In this document: in pieces, positions 1-12,981 of the stretch
How positions within the stretch are numbered: position 1 is the first letter of the stretch
Layout of the letters: every line of letters starts with the position of its first letter
DNA from: Anaspis maculata
Lineage: Eukaryota; Arthropoda; Insecta; Coleoptera; Scraptiidae
DNA length: 64,000 bases
Assembly: GCA_949128115.1 (NCBI GenBank)
Contig: OX421962.1
Location: forward strand, 98,238,836 to 98,302,835
Direction of reading: 5' to 3'
Notes under the pieces: model-generated
What the model was told of the DNA's origin: nothing
Databases searched by the model: none
Seen by the model: only the letters and a program-made list of their open reading frames with translations
Program-made: the position numbers and the translations under genes

Positions 1-3000
1 TTTTGTTGGGCCACCCTGTATCTGTTTTTTATGGGGAATCTATTCTTGAAGTTTGAAACACCCTGTATTATCAGATAGACAGTTTTTTTTTCATTAGAGC
101 AAGCTTTGCAAACAACGTGTTGTGTTGGTATCAATGGTACGATGCTAACTTGATAGGTACTAACGTCTTGACAGCTACTTGGTTAGTTGAAGTTCAATTT
201 TCAAAATCGGTTTTCTACCGTTATTTTTAAACCGTTCGACCGATTTCAATCAAATCTCAGCCAAAGTTTACTGAAATAAGCCTATCGAACAGTAACAACG
301 CCTTTCATCAAACATTTTCAGATGCAAAGATGATACTGCGTTACTGGTTTCTGGAAATGGTTCCAATTTTTGAATTCTACGTTCAATTTAGAGAAAAAAG
401 GTTCTCTTGCAAAATTTTGATAAGAGGCTTCACTTTTGAGATATTTGTTCATTTTCGAGACATTTGGGTTTGAATTTGAAACCTCTGGAGCCCCCACTTT
501 CAAGAGCCTAAAAATTTTGTTTCGTGAAAGCTTGTTCGTCAGCAAAAAATGGTGGTTTATCAAGTTAAAACACCTAGAAAACCTATTTCAGTTGAGGAAT
601 CATGAATTTTAACTTTTTTTGCGACACATCTTGCAATCCATTGCTAACACAAACTTCGAATTTTTGAAAGCTGAATACAAGTATATATGCTTCTTACTCA
701 CTTCTGAAACACCTGTATGTGCTATGGATGATAATGTGACAGCTGTCACCGTCATCGCGACGTAACGTACTTAAGCACAAGTGGGAATTTTCGAGACAAC
801 GTAGCGAAAACATGAAAATATGAGTTTCCTTGGAAAAAAATATTGTTTCCGTCAATTGGGGAGATTGTTTCTACTAACTCGTGGCTTTTCACTAATGCCG
901 TCAGGTTTCAGTGGAAATCTGATGGCCATTGAAAAAATGATGCCCAAGCGCGGCAGTACTCAAGAAATTCGGATGGAAATGCCTACTGCCCAGTGGCCCC
1001 AGTGGGGTTGAGAAAACTTCCTTAGATGGAATCATGGAGTTGAACTGCAGAGGCGAAACGCGCGTGAGTGGACTGCGTTGGAAGATTTCTTCAATGTGAA
1101 ACTTGTCTATTTCCTCGTCTATTTTCTGTACATATTTCTTCATACCTGCTTGCCGTCTGAGTATAAGCTAGAGTGGTAGGTACTTAGTGTTCAGTGACGA
1201 GCATCAGAAGATGGGGCCTCTGGGCATAGAGCATTTTCATTCCATTTTCTTTAGTATCACCGCGCTTGGGCGTCTTTTTTAGCGCACTTCTTCAAACGGG
1301 AAGGCGGTTATGTCTTCGCTTTGTCTGTCCGTTTGTTCGTTCATCCGTCTCTAGACAAAATGATTTTTGCGAAAAATTCCAACCCCAGGGGGAAAGTCAT
1401 GTAGAGAGCGGGTTTATATGTGGTAAAAAAAGCCCAATATATGCAGTTTTTTGCGCTCAAAAAGTATCAAAATATGCGGCAAAAATATTCAAATAAAGCA
1501 ATATATGCGAGTAAATATCTGACATATGTTGCAAAAAAAATTGAAAATTCGAACATTTACATGTAAAACCAACCAACCAACTTTCACCACCAAATTAAAA
1601 GAAATAATAAAAAAACTTGAATTTAATGACCACCTCTGTATAGCCAACTTTGCCTATAGGAAAGACCCAACTAAATTTGACTGAATAATGAGTGTACTTA
1701 TTTTCTAATTTTACGAGACAGGAATAATTATAATATTAATTCATCATCGGCAGGGGGAGGGGGTGGGAGCACAGCTGGCCAGATGTGTAATTTCGATGTC
1801 GATAAAGCCTGAACTGTAATTATTATTGTCACTAATGATATTCAAATGTGGATTTATATATGACATCATCGATAGTCCTGATGCTATGCGGCTTATTTAT
1901 TATAAGCTTCTTTTCGGAAAAATTCGTACCGACTGACTGCAAAAATGTTGCTTGAATGGACGTACAATCACTATAATATTATTTATTATTGACAGTTTTT
2001 CCAATACCTACCCTTCAGTGATCATCAATTGGAAATATGCAAGTCCTCCCCACTTTACATTAGATTCTATTCTCCAGCGCCGAGCTCAGAATTTCGCGAA
2101 TGACTCATTTATAGTTTTCACTTCCATCACCGGCTCAGGTATTATCGCAGCTCGTACAGGTAAACGCTTCCGTGCATGCCCAAAAAGCGGATCTCCACTT
2201 CACAGATCCAGTGACATGAAATACCGCATCTTCCGGTATAAAAGCCTTTCCTAATAACTGTTCTGCTGAGTTGACGCCATCACATTAGGTAGTGCTAAAG
2301 AATCATTGCTGTTGCAGCTGGAGAAAAACACAGTCAACTTACACGAATTGTTTTGCTGAAGCAGGAAACCCTGCGGCATAATCATAATAAAGAAGTTTTC
2401 TTTTACGACATGTAGTTATACACGTTGTACATCTACTTAACACACAGGTGTATGCCCTGATGGAAGTGCTCTCCATCGGATGCATTAGTAACGTATTCAC
2501 ATTCGCGGTTACAATTTCCATTTGGGGCTGCAAAAAAGTGGCGTTGCGTCTGCAAAAAAAAATCGCACGAGCTTATCCGACCGTTTTGTGCATATGTGGA
2601 AAAATATTAAAGCGCGCGCCTGGAGAGCTTTATGCGCTGATTTACTTGTTGTGGCGAGTTTTCTCGTGGAAAAAAAAACACCAGAAAATGTGTGGTGAGA
2701 ATACCTAATGAATGCAGCCATGCAGCAAGTCTGCTTTCAGAATATCATGCTCATTTTGTAAAAATTCACTGATGCCAGAATATAGCCCTACGCGCGCGAA
2801 GAGAAAACCCAGAAGCACGGGATTTAAAAAAAAAACGTGAAACAATAGGAATCCGGAAATGAAGCCTTGAATAGGAAGGGTTAAGTTTCGTAAATGAGGT
2901 TTTAATTCAAATTGGGCCGGGAAACATCTCCAGTTCTCTATGATATGTCGAAACCTGCTCAGTGCGCTTCCGATACGGAGTCTGTCAACGCACGCGGGAG

Positions 3001-3610
3001 CTAATAACCGCAGGGCTCTTTCAACGTGTTTATTAAAATCATCCCAACTGGAAAGAACCAATTAGTTTTTAACTATACGGCGCTCTGGCCGGGGAAAATG
3101 TTGAAACAATGGCTTTATAATACAGATGAAATTTATTAACCTCGGCTTGGGCTGAGGCGCTGCATAGTCTGCAGTAATTACGTGAAAATTCAGGTATTAT
3201 GGAATTAATTAATGGAAAAGAACGCGCACCTGGGTGCATGCAGAACGCGATCTGGTGCTGAGGTGTGTTTACTACCTAATTTCATTAGGCCGTGAAAATT
3301 TCGCTTTCGGTGCTAAATATTTAGGCGCACCGGCCTATTCCCATGCAGGCAGCGCGTATACGCATTTTCCCAGATGCTCAACGGTAATTTTACGAGGCAC
3401 AAGGCACGCTTTTACTTTTCTTGGGATATAATTCTGGCGATTATGTAACATAAACAGGTATGAACAGCGAACGTTTCGATTTAAAACGTTTGTTCAACGC
3501 TAGCCTTTAGGGCCTTATCAATAAAGATGAAGCAAATGCTCAAAATGCTTGAAATACAGAAGTGAAATTTCAGAATGATTGGTGATGATGATGAGTCATG
3601 AAGTGGCTAA
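1..3610. other. Intergenic DNA with foldback-terminus remnants
   Basis: No gene is supported here. Two CACCCTGTAT strings (13-22 and 59-68) look like terminal motifs of the TACAGGGTG repeat class, the first cut off by the window edge. The rest is AT-rich with short GC-richer patches and non-convincing reading frames. Confidence 0.5.
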
Positions 3611-4094
3611 TAGCCCAGGCGCCAGGGAAAACAATAAGGAAATAATTGTTTACTGGCTGGAAACTAGCTTAAAACGATCTGTGTAGCTTAGGTTTACTAG
3701 TTTCCCCCCTTTCGGAAATGTCGGCGTCATGTCGCCATCATCAACAAGAAGTGCACCAGCGAGGACTTGGCCGAATATCTTAATTTTGGGTCATCTGACA
3801 GCAAAAAATGTTAGGAGTCATTTTGAAGCCTATAAAATTCCCTACAGTTTGGTTTATAAATCAACTTTTTGCGACCTATGGTCTTTAAAATAGAGCTTCT
3901 GGAGGCAAGAGTCATTGTCGTGAAAGCTCCATGGCCACTTGACTCGAAAAACTCAAATGTCCATGTGACAAAAAAATTCAAAATAAGATCACTCGAGAAT
4001 CCTCCATGCTATAGTTGCGGTGATAGTCTTAAACTCTTCCTCTTGAACCGTAGATTACGAATATTGAAAAGTCAAAAACGTCACATTGTACATA

Positions 4095-4697
4095 TACAGA
4101 GTGGTGTACTAAGGGAATCAAATCAGATCAGAGAAATTTGACATATTTCTTCGATTTAGCCTATGCGAAACTCTAAGCACTTATCACGAGTCCAATATTC
4201 ATATGCATTGCTCTGTAAGCTTCACTTGATACACTCAAAAAGTGGTCACCTCACAGCTTTTCTGTAAAATGTTTTGAAGGCCCTCTGAAATCATCAAAAT
4301 TTACAGTAGCAAGAAATGTATGTAACAGTATATTATATACCAAGGAACCAAAGTGAATTTTTGATCCCTTGGGTGAAGTTTGTTGCTCGAGGGCCCTTTG
4401 GGTCCAAATCCCCAAATTAAAAATTCACTTTGGTCCCTTGGTATATAATATACTGTTATATAAATTTCTTGTTACTGTATACATTTTGAATATTTTGATG
4501 ATTTCAGAGGGCCTTCAAAACATTTTACAGTAAAGCTGTGAGCTGACCACTTCTTTAGTGTATTAAGTGAAGCTTACAGAGCAAACCCATATTGATATTG
4601 GACTCGTGATAGATGCTTAGAGTGTCGCGTATAGGCTAAAACGAAGAAATATGTAGAATTTCTCTGATCTGATTTGATTCCCTCAGTACACCTTGTA
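4095..4697. repeat. Inner palindrome A (copy 1)
   Basis: This roughly 600-bp inverted repeat runs from TACAGAGTGGTGTACT to AGTACACCTTGTA. Around its centre (4,322-4,460) the arms carry a TATATTATATACCAAGG motif and its complement. It sits at the centre of element G in both full copies, so it is either part of G or an old insertion into it. Confidence 0.7.
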
Positions 4698-4699
4698 TA

Positions 4700-5779
4700 C
4701 CGGGTGATCATTTGAAAACTATCCACCTGCAATAACTCCAGATTCCTAGTAAATATTTTTTCGAGCAAAAACAGGTCGATTTTTATATCGAGGGGGACAT
4801 CCAAAACATACATTGGCGAATTTCTATATTCACCCCCCTCGCCCCCACTCACCCCAACTTTAAAATTTCAAATGACACTACCTACCTTGCGCTACATCAA
4901 ATTGAAGGAAATTAAATTTTCTTTCTGAAAAAAATATTTCCAAAATTTTCAACCCCACCCCCTTTTTCTTAAAAATTCTATGACTGTCCCATTTTATATT
5001 CTGGACCCCTCATTTTTTTCTCAATTTAGTCGGCGCATCCTAGATACCATCAAAGAAAGAAATTTTCGGTGAAAAAAGTGCCACCCAAATTCACCCCTTT
5101 GCTCTCCCCCACCTCAACTTCCAAGTTGAACAAAACACCACCTACTTTGTGATACATCAAATTGAAGGGAATTGAATTCTCTTTCCGAAAAGAGTTTTTT
5201 TGAAATTTTCTACCCCTCCCCCAATAAATTGGCCATTCGGAGTATTCTAGGGGGGAAATGGGGAGCTTTACAAATTGTGAAAAAATCGTTTTCAGGGAGA
5301 GAATTCAATTTCCGTCAATTTGATGTATTACAAAGTGGGTATTGACATTTTAAATTTTTGAGGTCAGGTGGGGGGAGTGAAGGGGTAAATTTGGGTGGCA
5401 CTTTTTTTATAGAAAATTTTCTCTTTCGATGCTGTGCAGGATGACGTTTATTGTATTGAAGGGAAATGGAGGTCAAGAATATCAACTTGGACACTCAGAG
5501 AATTTTAGAAAGAACAGGGGGTGGGGTTGAAAAATTTCAAAATATTTTTTTTAGAAAGAGAATTTGATTCTCTTTAATTTGATGTATCGCAAGGTAGGTG
5601 GTGTCATTTGAAATTTCAAAGTTGGGGTGAGTGGGGGCGAGGGGGCTCAAGATATAAATTCTCCAATGTATGTTTTAGATGTCCCCCTCGATATAAAAAT
5701 CGACCTGTTTTTGCTCAAAGACATTTGCACTAGGAATCGGGAGATATTGCAGGTGGATAGTTTTCAAATGATCACCCGG
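4700..5779. mobile_element. Inner palindromic element B inserted in G copy 1
   Basis: The ends are CCGGGTGATCATTTGAAAAC and its complement, ending GATCACCCGG, with TA on both sides (4,698-4,699 and 5,780-5,781). The arms carry CCCC-rich/GGGG-rich blocks and a shorter palindrome in the middle. B is absent from G copy 2, which gives an empty-site comparison and shows B is a separate, later insertion. Confidence 0.7.
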
Positions 5780-6839
5780 TATGTACAATGTGACGTTTTT
5801 GACTTCTCTATATTCGTAATCAACGGTTCAAGAGGAAGAGTTTGAGACCATCACCGCAACACTATAGCATAAAGGATTCTCGAGTAATCTCATTTTGAAA
5901 TTTTTTTGTCACATCGACATTTTAGTTTTTTGAGTCAAGTGGCCATGGAGCTTTCACGACAATGACTCTCGCTTCCAAAAACTCTATCTCAAAGAACATA
6001 GGTCGCAGAAAGTTGATTTAAAAAACAAACTGTAGGGAATTACAGGGCTTCAAAATGACTCCTTACATCTTTTGCTGTCAGATGACCCAACATTAAGATA
6101 TTCGTCAAAATCCACGCTGGTGCACTTCTTGTTGATGATGATGATGGCGACATGACGCCGACATTTCCGAAAGGGGGGAAGGGGGGAAACTAAGCTAATC
6201 AAAACTTGAGCTACACAGATCGTTTTAAGCTAGTTTCCAGCCAGTAAACAATTTTTTCCTTATTGTTGTCCCTGGCGTCTGGGCTAATAATTAACATGAT
6301 TGCTCTTGGTAGAACCTGGCGTCGTATTGTGTTTTGCTCGTCCGCGTCTGGCTCAAAGGAAGTCTTAATTTGAAGTTATTTAAAAGTAGTATAAATTCTG
6401 AATCATATTAAAACTATGGAAAAAAAAGCTTGTTGAGTTCCTTGTTGAGTTACCATCTCAGGATTCAGGGGCGAAGAATCAGTTCTTTAATTCAATCTAA
6501 CCTGTTGCAAATAAAGTGAGGAAATGATCCACAATTCGCATTGACGAAGTACACATATAAGAGAATATTATACCCAATAGGCTACTTGGACAACTGGTGC
6601 CATTTTGAGATTTTACCATGATAGGGCTATCAAGTACATATCAGTAAACCCACGTTGAGAAGGAAAACTTAGCTTATTCCACGCGTCTATTTGATACAGC
6701 GATTTTAAAAATTCACGTGACGTCATAGCTGCGTTCATAAGAGCTGCGCGTGGAACGAAAACAGCATGCGAGTGTCGCGGTGAAAGGAGAAGGGATGGAG
6801 ATATGCAGTAGTGTTGTCACCAGCGTTATGAAGCCCATG

Positions 6840-7251
6840 GAGGATTCTCGAGAAATCTCATTTTGAAATTTTCTTGTCACATCGACATTTCAGTTTTTTG
6901 AGTCAAGTGACCATGGAGCTTTCAAGACAATGCCTCTCGCTTCCAGAAGCTCTACCTGAAAGACCATAGGTCGCAGAAAGTTGATTTAAAAAACTATTCT
7001 GTAGGGAATTTCATTTGTTTCAAAATGACTTCCAACATCTTTTGCTGTTAGATGACCCAAAATCAAGATATTCGGCAAAAACCACGCTGGTGCACTTCTT
7101 GTTCATGATGGCGACATGACGCCGACATTTCCGAAAGGGGGGAAATTGGTATGTCAAAACCTGAGCCACACAGATCGTTTTAAGCTAGTTTCCAGCCAGT
7201 CAACAATTATTTCCTTATTGAGCTGATTTTTGCTCCCTGGCGCCTGGGCTA
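6840..7251. repeat. Solo right arm of element G
   Basis: This segment matches the right arm of the foldback element, from the GGATTCTCGAGAAATCTC region to the terminus CGCCTGGGCTA. There is no left arm or central palindrome. It keeps the GAGCTGATTTTTGCTC insert also seen near the left end of the copy at 48,785, so two sub-families exist. Confidence 0.7.
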
Positions 7252-7437
7252 TAAAGCATTCAAGAGAAGTTGAAGTAGGTAACTAGATATAAATTATTCG
7301 AAGTTCAAGGAAAATCGCGGCTTGCCATGAAAAATTCAGGATTTGTTGCTGTCTCTCAATTTTTGATGTTTGAATGTCAACTTGATGCAGAAAAAAAGGT
7401 TACTTTAAAATTTGTGCTCCTCACCCTATGACATAAT

Positions 7438-7764
7438 ACCTTCACCTGAACAGAGGAGGGCGTAGCGTGTAGTAGGCCGCTCCAGTCGGGTGATAACTCG
7501 ACTGCAGCAACGTTGGCCGCTGCCAAGAGTTGGATGGGTGACTAGGTGCACCTGCGATCCGGGGTTGAAAGACGGAGTCAAGGTCAACTGTGCGCTTGCC
7601 GGCCCTAGTGCTTGGATGGACCGAACATCAAACATCCAGGCACCACATTGCGGCTCGGTGAGTCCGGCTGGTCTGCGAGAGGGGTACAATGGGCCCAATA
7701 ATGAGGCCTACGTGCCAGGTGAAACTGTGTTCCACCGATTCAGAATCCAGACCTTCACCTGAAC
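7438..7764 (+). mobile_element. SINE with 5S rRNA-like head and 14-bp target duplication
   Basis: An exact 14-bp direct repeat, ACCTTCACCTGAAC, flanks the insertion (7,438-7,451 and 7,751-7,764), leaving an element of about 299 bp. Its head resembles the internal promoter of eukaryotic 5S rRNA. AGCAACGTTGG (7,506-7,516) and TTGGATGGGTGAC (7,530-7,542) appear in the same order and near-same spacing as in 5S genes, where the second covers the box C region. The body (about 7,590-7,720) recurs at 11,750-11,925 and 59,930-59,990. This structure fits the 5S-derived (SINE3-type) class. Transcription by RNA polymerase III with LINE-assisted mobility is inferred from the class. Confidence 0.65.
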
Positions 7765-10700
7765 TAGGCTGTAATGCCAAATTCTGAGAACTGTGTCGTC
7801 CGTTTGCTTGGTGACCTGCTGCTGCCAAGCTGAACATGAACAGAGGGTCACTTCGCTGATTGCTCATTCTGAGTACTGACCTGATGTTACATTCGACCCT
7901 CGATTCGACTTGTTTCAAACCAACCATACCCTCGACGATATCTTTTGAAGATATCCCTCGCTCTCTATCCCAGGAGTTCCCAACCCAAGGACTAGAGAGA
8001 TTTCGAGGGAGGGCGCAGCACGTTTGCATTTTTTGAAAGAAAAAATAATTTACCGCCTAAATTGATCACATTCAAAAAGATGGGCATTTTGCTCAACGCC
8101 CCCAACGCCCCCCTCTATAATCCGAAAAAAATTCGAAAAAAATGCCGGAATATCCGCCGGCAATAAGAATTGCAGCAACAGGCAATAATTTCTTGGAAGC
8201 GATATCATATTGCTTCAATGTGAGACCCTTCACTTGATTTCATAGGAAATACCTTTAGCAATATTGTCGATTGCTCATTGCTAGTTGCTGGTTGCCGATT
8301 GCTTCAGTGAACTCGAATTAAGCAGCCAAAGAATTTTTCGTTTAGTTTTGTATGTATTATTATTGTAAAATTTCAGTTCATTCAGTCGATCAAAAAAATA
8401 CTGATTTTTTCCACCCTGACCGATAAAGTGAAGTATGTAACTAGAAAAATGTGTAAGCACTCAACTGCAAATATCACGAGCATTGACCAAGCAGGCCGTT
8501 AATAGTCAGTTTTTGTTGCGACGGGGACAGAAAAGTACGGGGGTGTGCACTGGAAAAGGTTTAAAACGGTCAAAATGTGATTTGAGAATTCACCAAAAGT
8601 CTGTCAAAATGGCGTATCACCAATATTATATCTGAGAAATTCTATGTAAAACCACGAGAATCTATCAAATTGTCAGGAACAAACCGAAAAAAATCTGATC
8701 ATAAACCATATTATGCTTTCAGAGACAATGAAAACCTCAATGAAAATTTTTTAGCAAACTTATTGTTACAGCATTTTTGACTCAACTTCGTACAGATGAG
8801 TAAAATAACAGCACTTGTATGAAATAACGCATGATGGCCAGTTTTGTATAACGTACCCACATCACGAACTCTGTAATTTTCAATTACTGAAACAAAAATG
8901 GGGCTAATAACAACCCATGGGGTCGTCAGCATCATCATGCGGTCAGCATCAGCAGTATGATAAAGTAGCACTTATGCCAGCACCACATTACAAGAATATT
9001 GAATAAACAAAAAACAAAGTAAGCACCACTCACAGGTGCCACGCTATGCAGTTAGGCACAATCACATGAATGAACCAACTGAGCCATCCCATCGGAGCTG
9101 AGCTCAGCAGCTCAAACAAGCCAATGACCTAAAAAAATCAATTTAATAAGTGCGAGGCCACACACTTAAATGGACCGAGAAAATCTGTCAACCTCACCGG
9201 GGGAGACCACACCACACTACATGCTACATAACGCAGAATTTCAGTCAAACGGCCGTAATTTCACTCAGCCCGTAGTTATTTGCTCTGTTGGGTTCGAAAT
9301 TACACTGAGCCATTAAATTCTATTTGAACAATTCAGAGAGGCGCACAGGAAACTGTGCTTCTGAACATTAAAATGGGGCGTCCTTGATGCATTAAAACGA
9401 CGTGTTCAATCCAATAAATATCGCCGGCCGTGTGTCCAGTGTCCTACAATTTTCATTCATGTATTCCTTGCCAGGCTTCCCTATACATCGTCGTTTTATA
9501 CTCAAGTGGTCTCTTAATACTTGGATGAGCACAAAAATCCCATAAAAATGTTTCGGGATCGGCGGCGGCCCAAAAGAAAATATGAAAGGTCTCTCCTCCT
9601 TGGCTTATCCCCCGGAATTCTGGGGACGACGAAAAAATGTGTAATGACAACCTTTTATTGCCGCCAGGAGCACGCTAGCGCGTTCCTCATGTGATCTCGT
9701 CAAGACACTCGAGGTAATATCAGGCGAAAAAGATCATTACTAATCTGTTTTTTGCATGCAGCAAACTACTCGTAATAATCCAATATGCTGTTCAAGGTTC
9801 CCAGCGGAAATTCTATCACGTTATTGATTCAAAACAGTGGCTTTTCCTTGGCATCGTCGGCTACAGGTTTAATGGGAGTTTTCGTGGGCGGATGCATTAC
9901 CGCTGAAAGGCGCTAGGCTTTCTAGGCTAATTCACTAAGCTTTCGCTTTCGCAATGGAAGACGCGGGAAGAGTATTCTGTATTTAGTCCGCCTGTGGAAA
10001 ATTGCCCTCGATGGAAAACCTGGCAAATATAAACAACGTGTCGTTGATTCAGTCGCTTTTTATTTTACATAAAAAAATAAATAGTAAGGTCACAGCAGGA
10101 GAAAGCCTATACATACTACAGAGCCTGCATAATACATATTCAATACTATGATTACCTCCTGCTGAAATACGAGACCACATTTTGAATTAACACTTTGGAC
10201 TCCGTCCACTTGAAACAATTTAGGGTCTGGATTCCCGGTCATTTGCGTCTTATAAGGCAAGTGTTAGGAATCCGCTCGTTTTACTTCAGGTTATTTCTCA
10301 TATTATTTATTCCATAAATCGACCATAAACAACATCAATTTATGAACGTTGATGAAGCTATCTCGTTAACATTAAATTCATCTCGCAAGAATCAAGGCTG
10401 TTTTACCACTTTAGTTAAAGGTTGGTGATTCACGTAGTGAAGGACAGACCGTGACATACCATGAGTGAGCAAGAGATTTTTTTTTTTTCTTTTACAGTTT
10501 CAATGTTCTAAAGACAAAAAGGAAAGAAAGGTATTTCTTACTGAAAATGGTCAGTTCAATAGATGTTTTTATATTTTGTTTTCAAAAAATGCAACCAGGC
10601 CTATTTCTTTTGTGGAAAGAGAAACAAAAGCAGGATAACTCCTTGAACCAATCCGCATCCTGATGGAAAATTTGAAAAACAGAATATGATGCTGTAATTT

Positions 10701-11745
10701 TCCCCCGTCACCCTTCATAACCTATGCCCTTTACCCTTAATTATAAACGTTTGCTCTATGCCTAGACCAGTGTGGGAGCAATTCCAAAAAAGAAAACTAA
10801 TCAAAAAGCATCATATTCATTCACAGATCTAAAGATTCTTCAGTGGCTGGAAACTGAGCGTGAGGCAACTAAAACCTGAACACAACAAGGCTCTTATGAT
10901 CAATAAATTATATTACCTTGATTTTATCCTCGCTAGTAGGTAGGGTTGGCGTGCGCAAGAATCAGGGATTAGTTTAGAAGAATGGTTTCTGGATTCGCAA
11001 TCCTCGTGGGCAAAAAGTTACACGCTTCAATCAGGGCTATTCTGTATCTCGTAACGACTTGTTAACGCCAGATAGACAGGGAGGGAGGTATAGGAGATTT
11101 ATAGATACAGACAAAGATAGCATGCTCATAACGAGGTCGTTACGAGATTCATGTTCAATTTGACATGCGCGCGTGACATGATTGACATAAAATCATGTTC
11201 AATCTGACATGCGCGCGTGGCATGATTGACATAAAACGTCTCTGTTTTGGCTTTTCAAAATTCCCGCGTTTTGAGTTTTGGGATTGGATACAGTCGATTG
11301 GTTTCATCATGACAATGGGGAAAATTGGAGGAGTTCCCCGTTGTTGAGCGGATAAAAAAGTATATTTTTTAGATTCCAGCAAAAAATGTTGCTATTCTAC
11401 TGGACAGTTCAATTCCAGATGACCGATTTTTTTTCAGTTTTCATTTCGGAGCGTTGATAGCAAAGGAAGCAACATTATTAGTCAAAACTTATTCCTTGAC
11501 TGTTGACAGATATTCACCATTTTTTATAAGGAACTTTCAAAATCTTCAAATCTTCAATCTCGAAGAAAATACTTGTGGTTTCCTAATCTAAAAATAAACA
11601 AAAATTTGGACCGACTCCTCATCAAAACCCCATCAAAATCAAAAGACTGTTTTGCAATACATGTACTTCCAAAACGAGTACTTACATACATAATAATAGT
11701 TCACTTGTTAGGCAGTCACATTCCAAGAGTTTGTATTTTTTCTAC
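7765..11745. other. Intergenic AT-rich DNA
   Basis: No gene, exon or clear mobile element could be supported. There is a short direct duplication near 11,155-11,235, where TGACATGCGCGCGTG occurs twice. The reading frames here are short and have no recognisable domain. Confidence 0.5.
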
Positions 11746-11749
11746 ACTT

Positions 11750-11925
11750 GGCGGGTCTAGCGACATCCCGATGAACCGTACGCTTGGCGGCCCCAGTGCT
11801 TGGATAGACCGATCATCAAGCATCCAAGCGAGCATCCAAGCATCGCATGCGGCTCGGTGGATCCGGCTGGTCCAAGGAGGTGGTGCATTGGACCCAAATA
11901 CTCGGCCTATCAACTCCCTCCAATA
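11750..11925 (+). repeat. Partial copy of the 5S-like SINE body
   Basis: CGCTTGGCGGCCCCAGTGCTTGGATAGACCG and the downstream CGGCTCGGTG-x-TCCGGCTGGTC segments align with the body of the SINE at 7,590-7,720. The 5S-like head is missing here, so this is a 5'-truncated copy. Confidence 0.5.
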
Positions 11926-12981
11926 AATCTAGAACCCAGTTTATTCACCTCCCACAGGAAAAAGCTTTTTATATTTCATTTTATCCGTAAATATGGCACA
12001 GAAAAGAAAACAAGGAAGGCGACAAGTGCGAATATCTGACTTCTGGCTCGAACCTGCGACATGATTGATCAGTTTCTGGCAGACCCAGTGATGCACAATT
12101 TCTTTCAATTGGCTGGACCCATAACAAACTTTTAATCAAATTCTCGACCCGTATCGAACTTTTCAACCCAATTGGACGGTGACGCCATATCACTACTATA
12201 CTAACTTAATGTAATTATACCGTAACGACTACACCGCGATATCTTTGTTCTTCCTTGAATTTTGCACAAGCCGATAACTTTTTTCACGTGAAGTGGAATA
12301 AATTAAAAAAAAAAAACAAGAAGATCTGGGTGTCATGCGTAACGTTCAATGCTGTGATTTATTGACCTAGACTTGGTGAATCGAGACGAATTCCAATAAA
12401 AACCCAAGAAGGCATAATGACTACTTACTCCAATAATCCGGAGAAACAAAAGCAAATTTGCCGCTCTATAAAAACAACCGGTGGAAGGGCGGATGCAAGA
12501 TTCATCAGCGAAAATTCGACACCGTTCTAAGAATAAACTGCCACGGAAAAAAAATGAAATGTGACACTGCATCGGTGAGTATAGGTACTGAGAAATAAGT
12601 ATCATTTAACATTGACCTAGAGAATGAGACACACTGTACGAGTATGAGTAAACAATAACGATTATTTAATTATCATGGTGAATTACAATTAAGTATTATT
12701 CATAACTAATAAAATGTAAAAAGAGCATTCTTCACGCAACTCATACAAAAATATATCGTTTCTGAAAGGTATGTAGCTATTGACAAACTTGATATGTCAC
12801 TCATTTGCTCGCTCTTTTGTAATCACTGACTTTGTAATGCATTTTTTCTCGCATTTTTTTTTGTTTGCTATAGTCGTCACAATCGCTTAATTTTGCGTGT
12901 ATCTGGTGGCCAACAAAACCTGTGAGAAATGATCTTTTTTGTGCAAATTCATGTTTGATTTTATTTCAAGGACGGAGTTGA
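11926..12981. other. Intergenic AT-rich DNA
   Basis: No supported gene. The stretch contains short poly(A)/poly(T) runs and non-convincing frames only. Confidence 0.4.

Larger units (their letters stand above)
3611..6286. mobile_element. Composite foldback element G, copy 1 (nested palindromes)
   Basis: The outer arms begin TAGCCCAGGCGCCAGGG at 3,611 and end in its near-complement (CCCTGGCGTCTGGGCTA) at 6,286; they are about 480 bp long. They flank two further palindromes, A (4,095-4,697) and B (4,700-5,779). Without B this copy would be about 1,594 bp, almost the same length as the other full copy at 48,785-50,383. The sequence TAATA occurs on both sides of GCCC...GGGC and may be a target duplication. 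No coding capacity is evident, so it is a non-autonomous foldback DNA element. Confidence 0.75.

Noticed and set aside
5627..5845. Conserved short frames (MSGGEG...NSPMYVLDVPLDIKIDLFLL) in element B arms
   Set aside because: The similarity between 4,574-4,852 and 5,627-5,845 comes from the inverted repeat itself; both are just the two arms of B.
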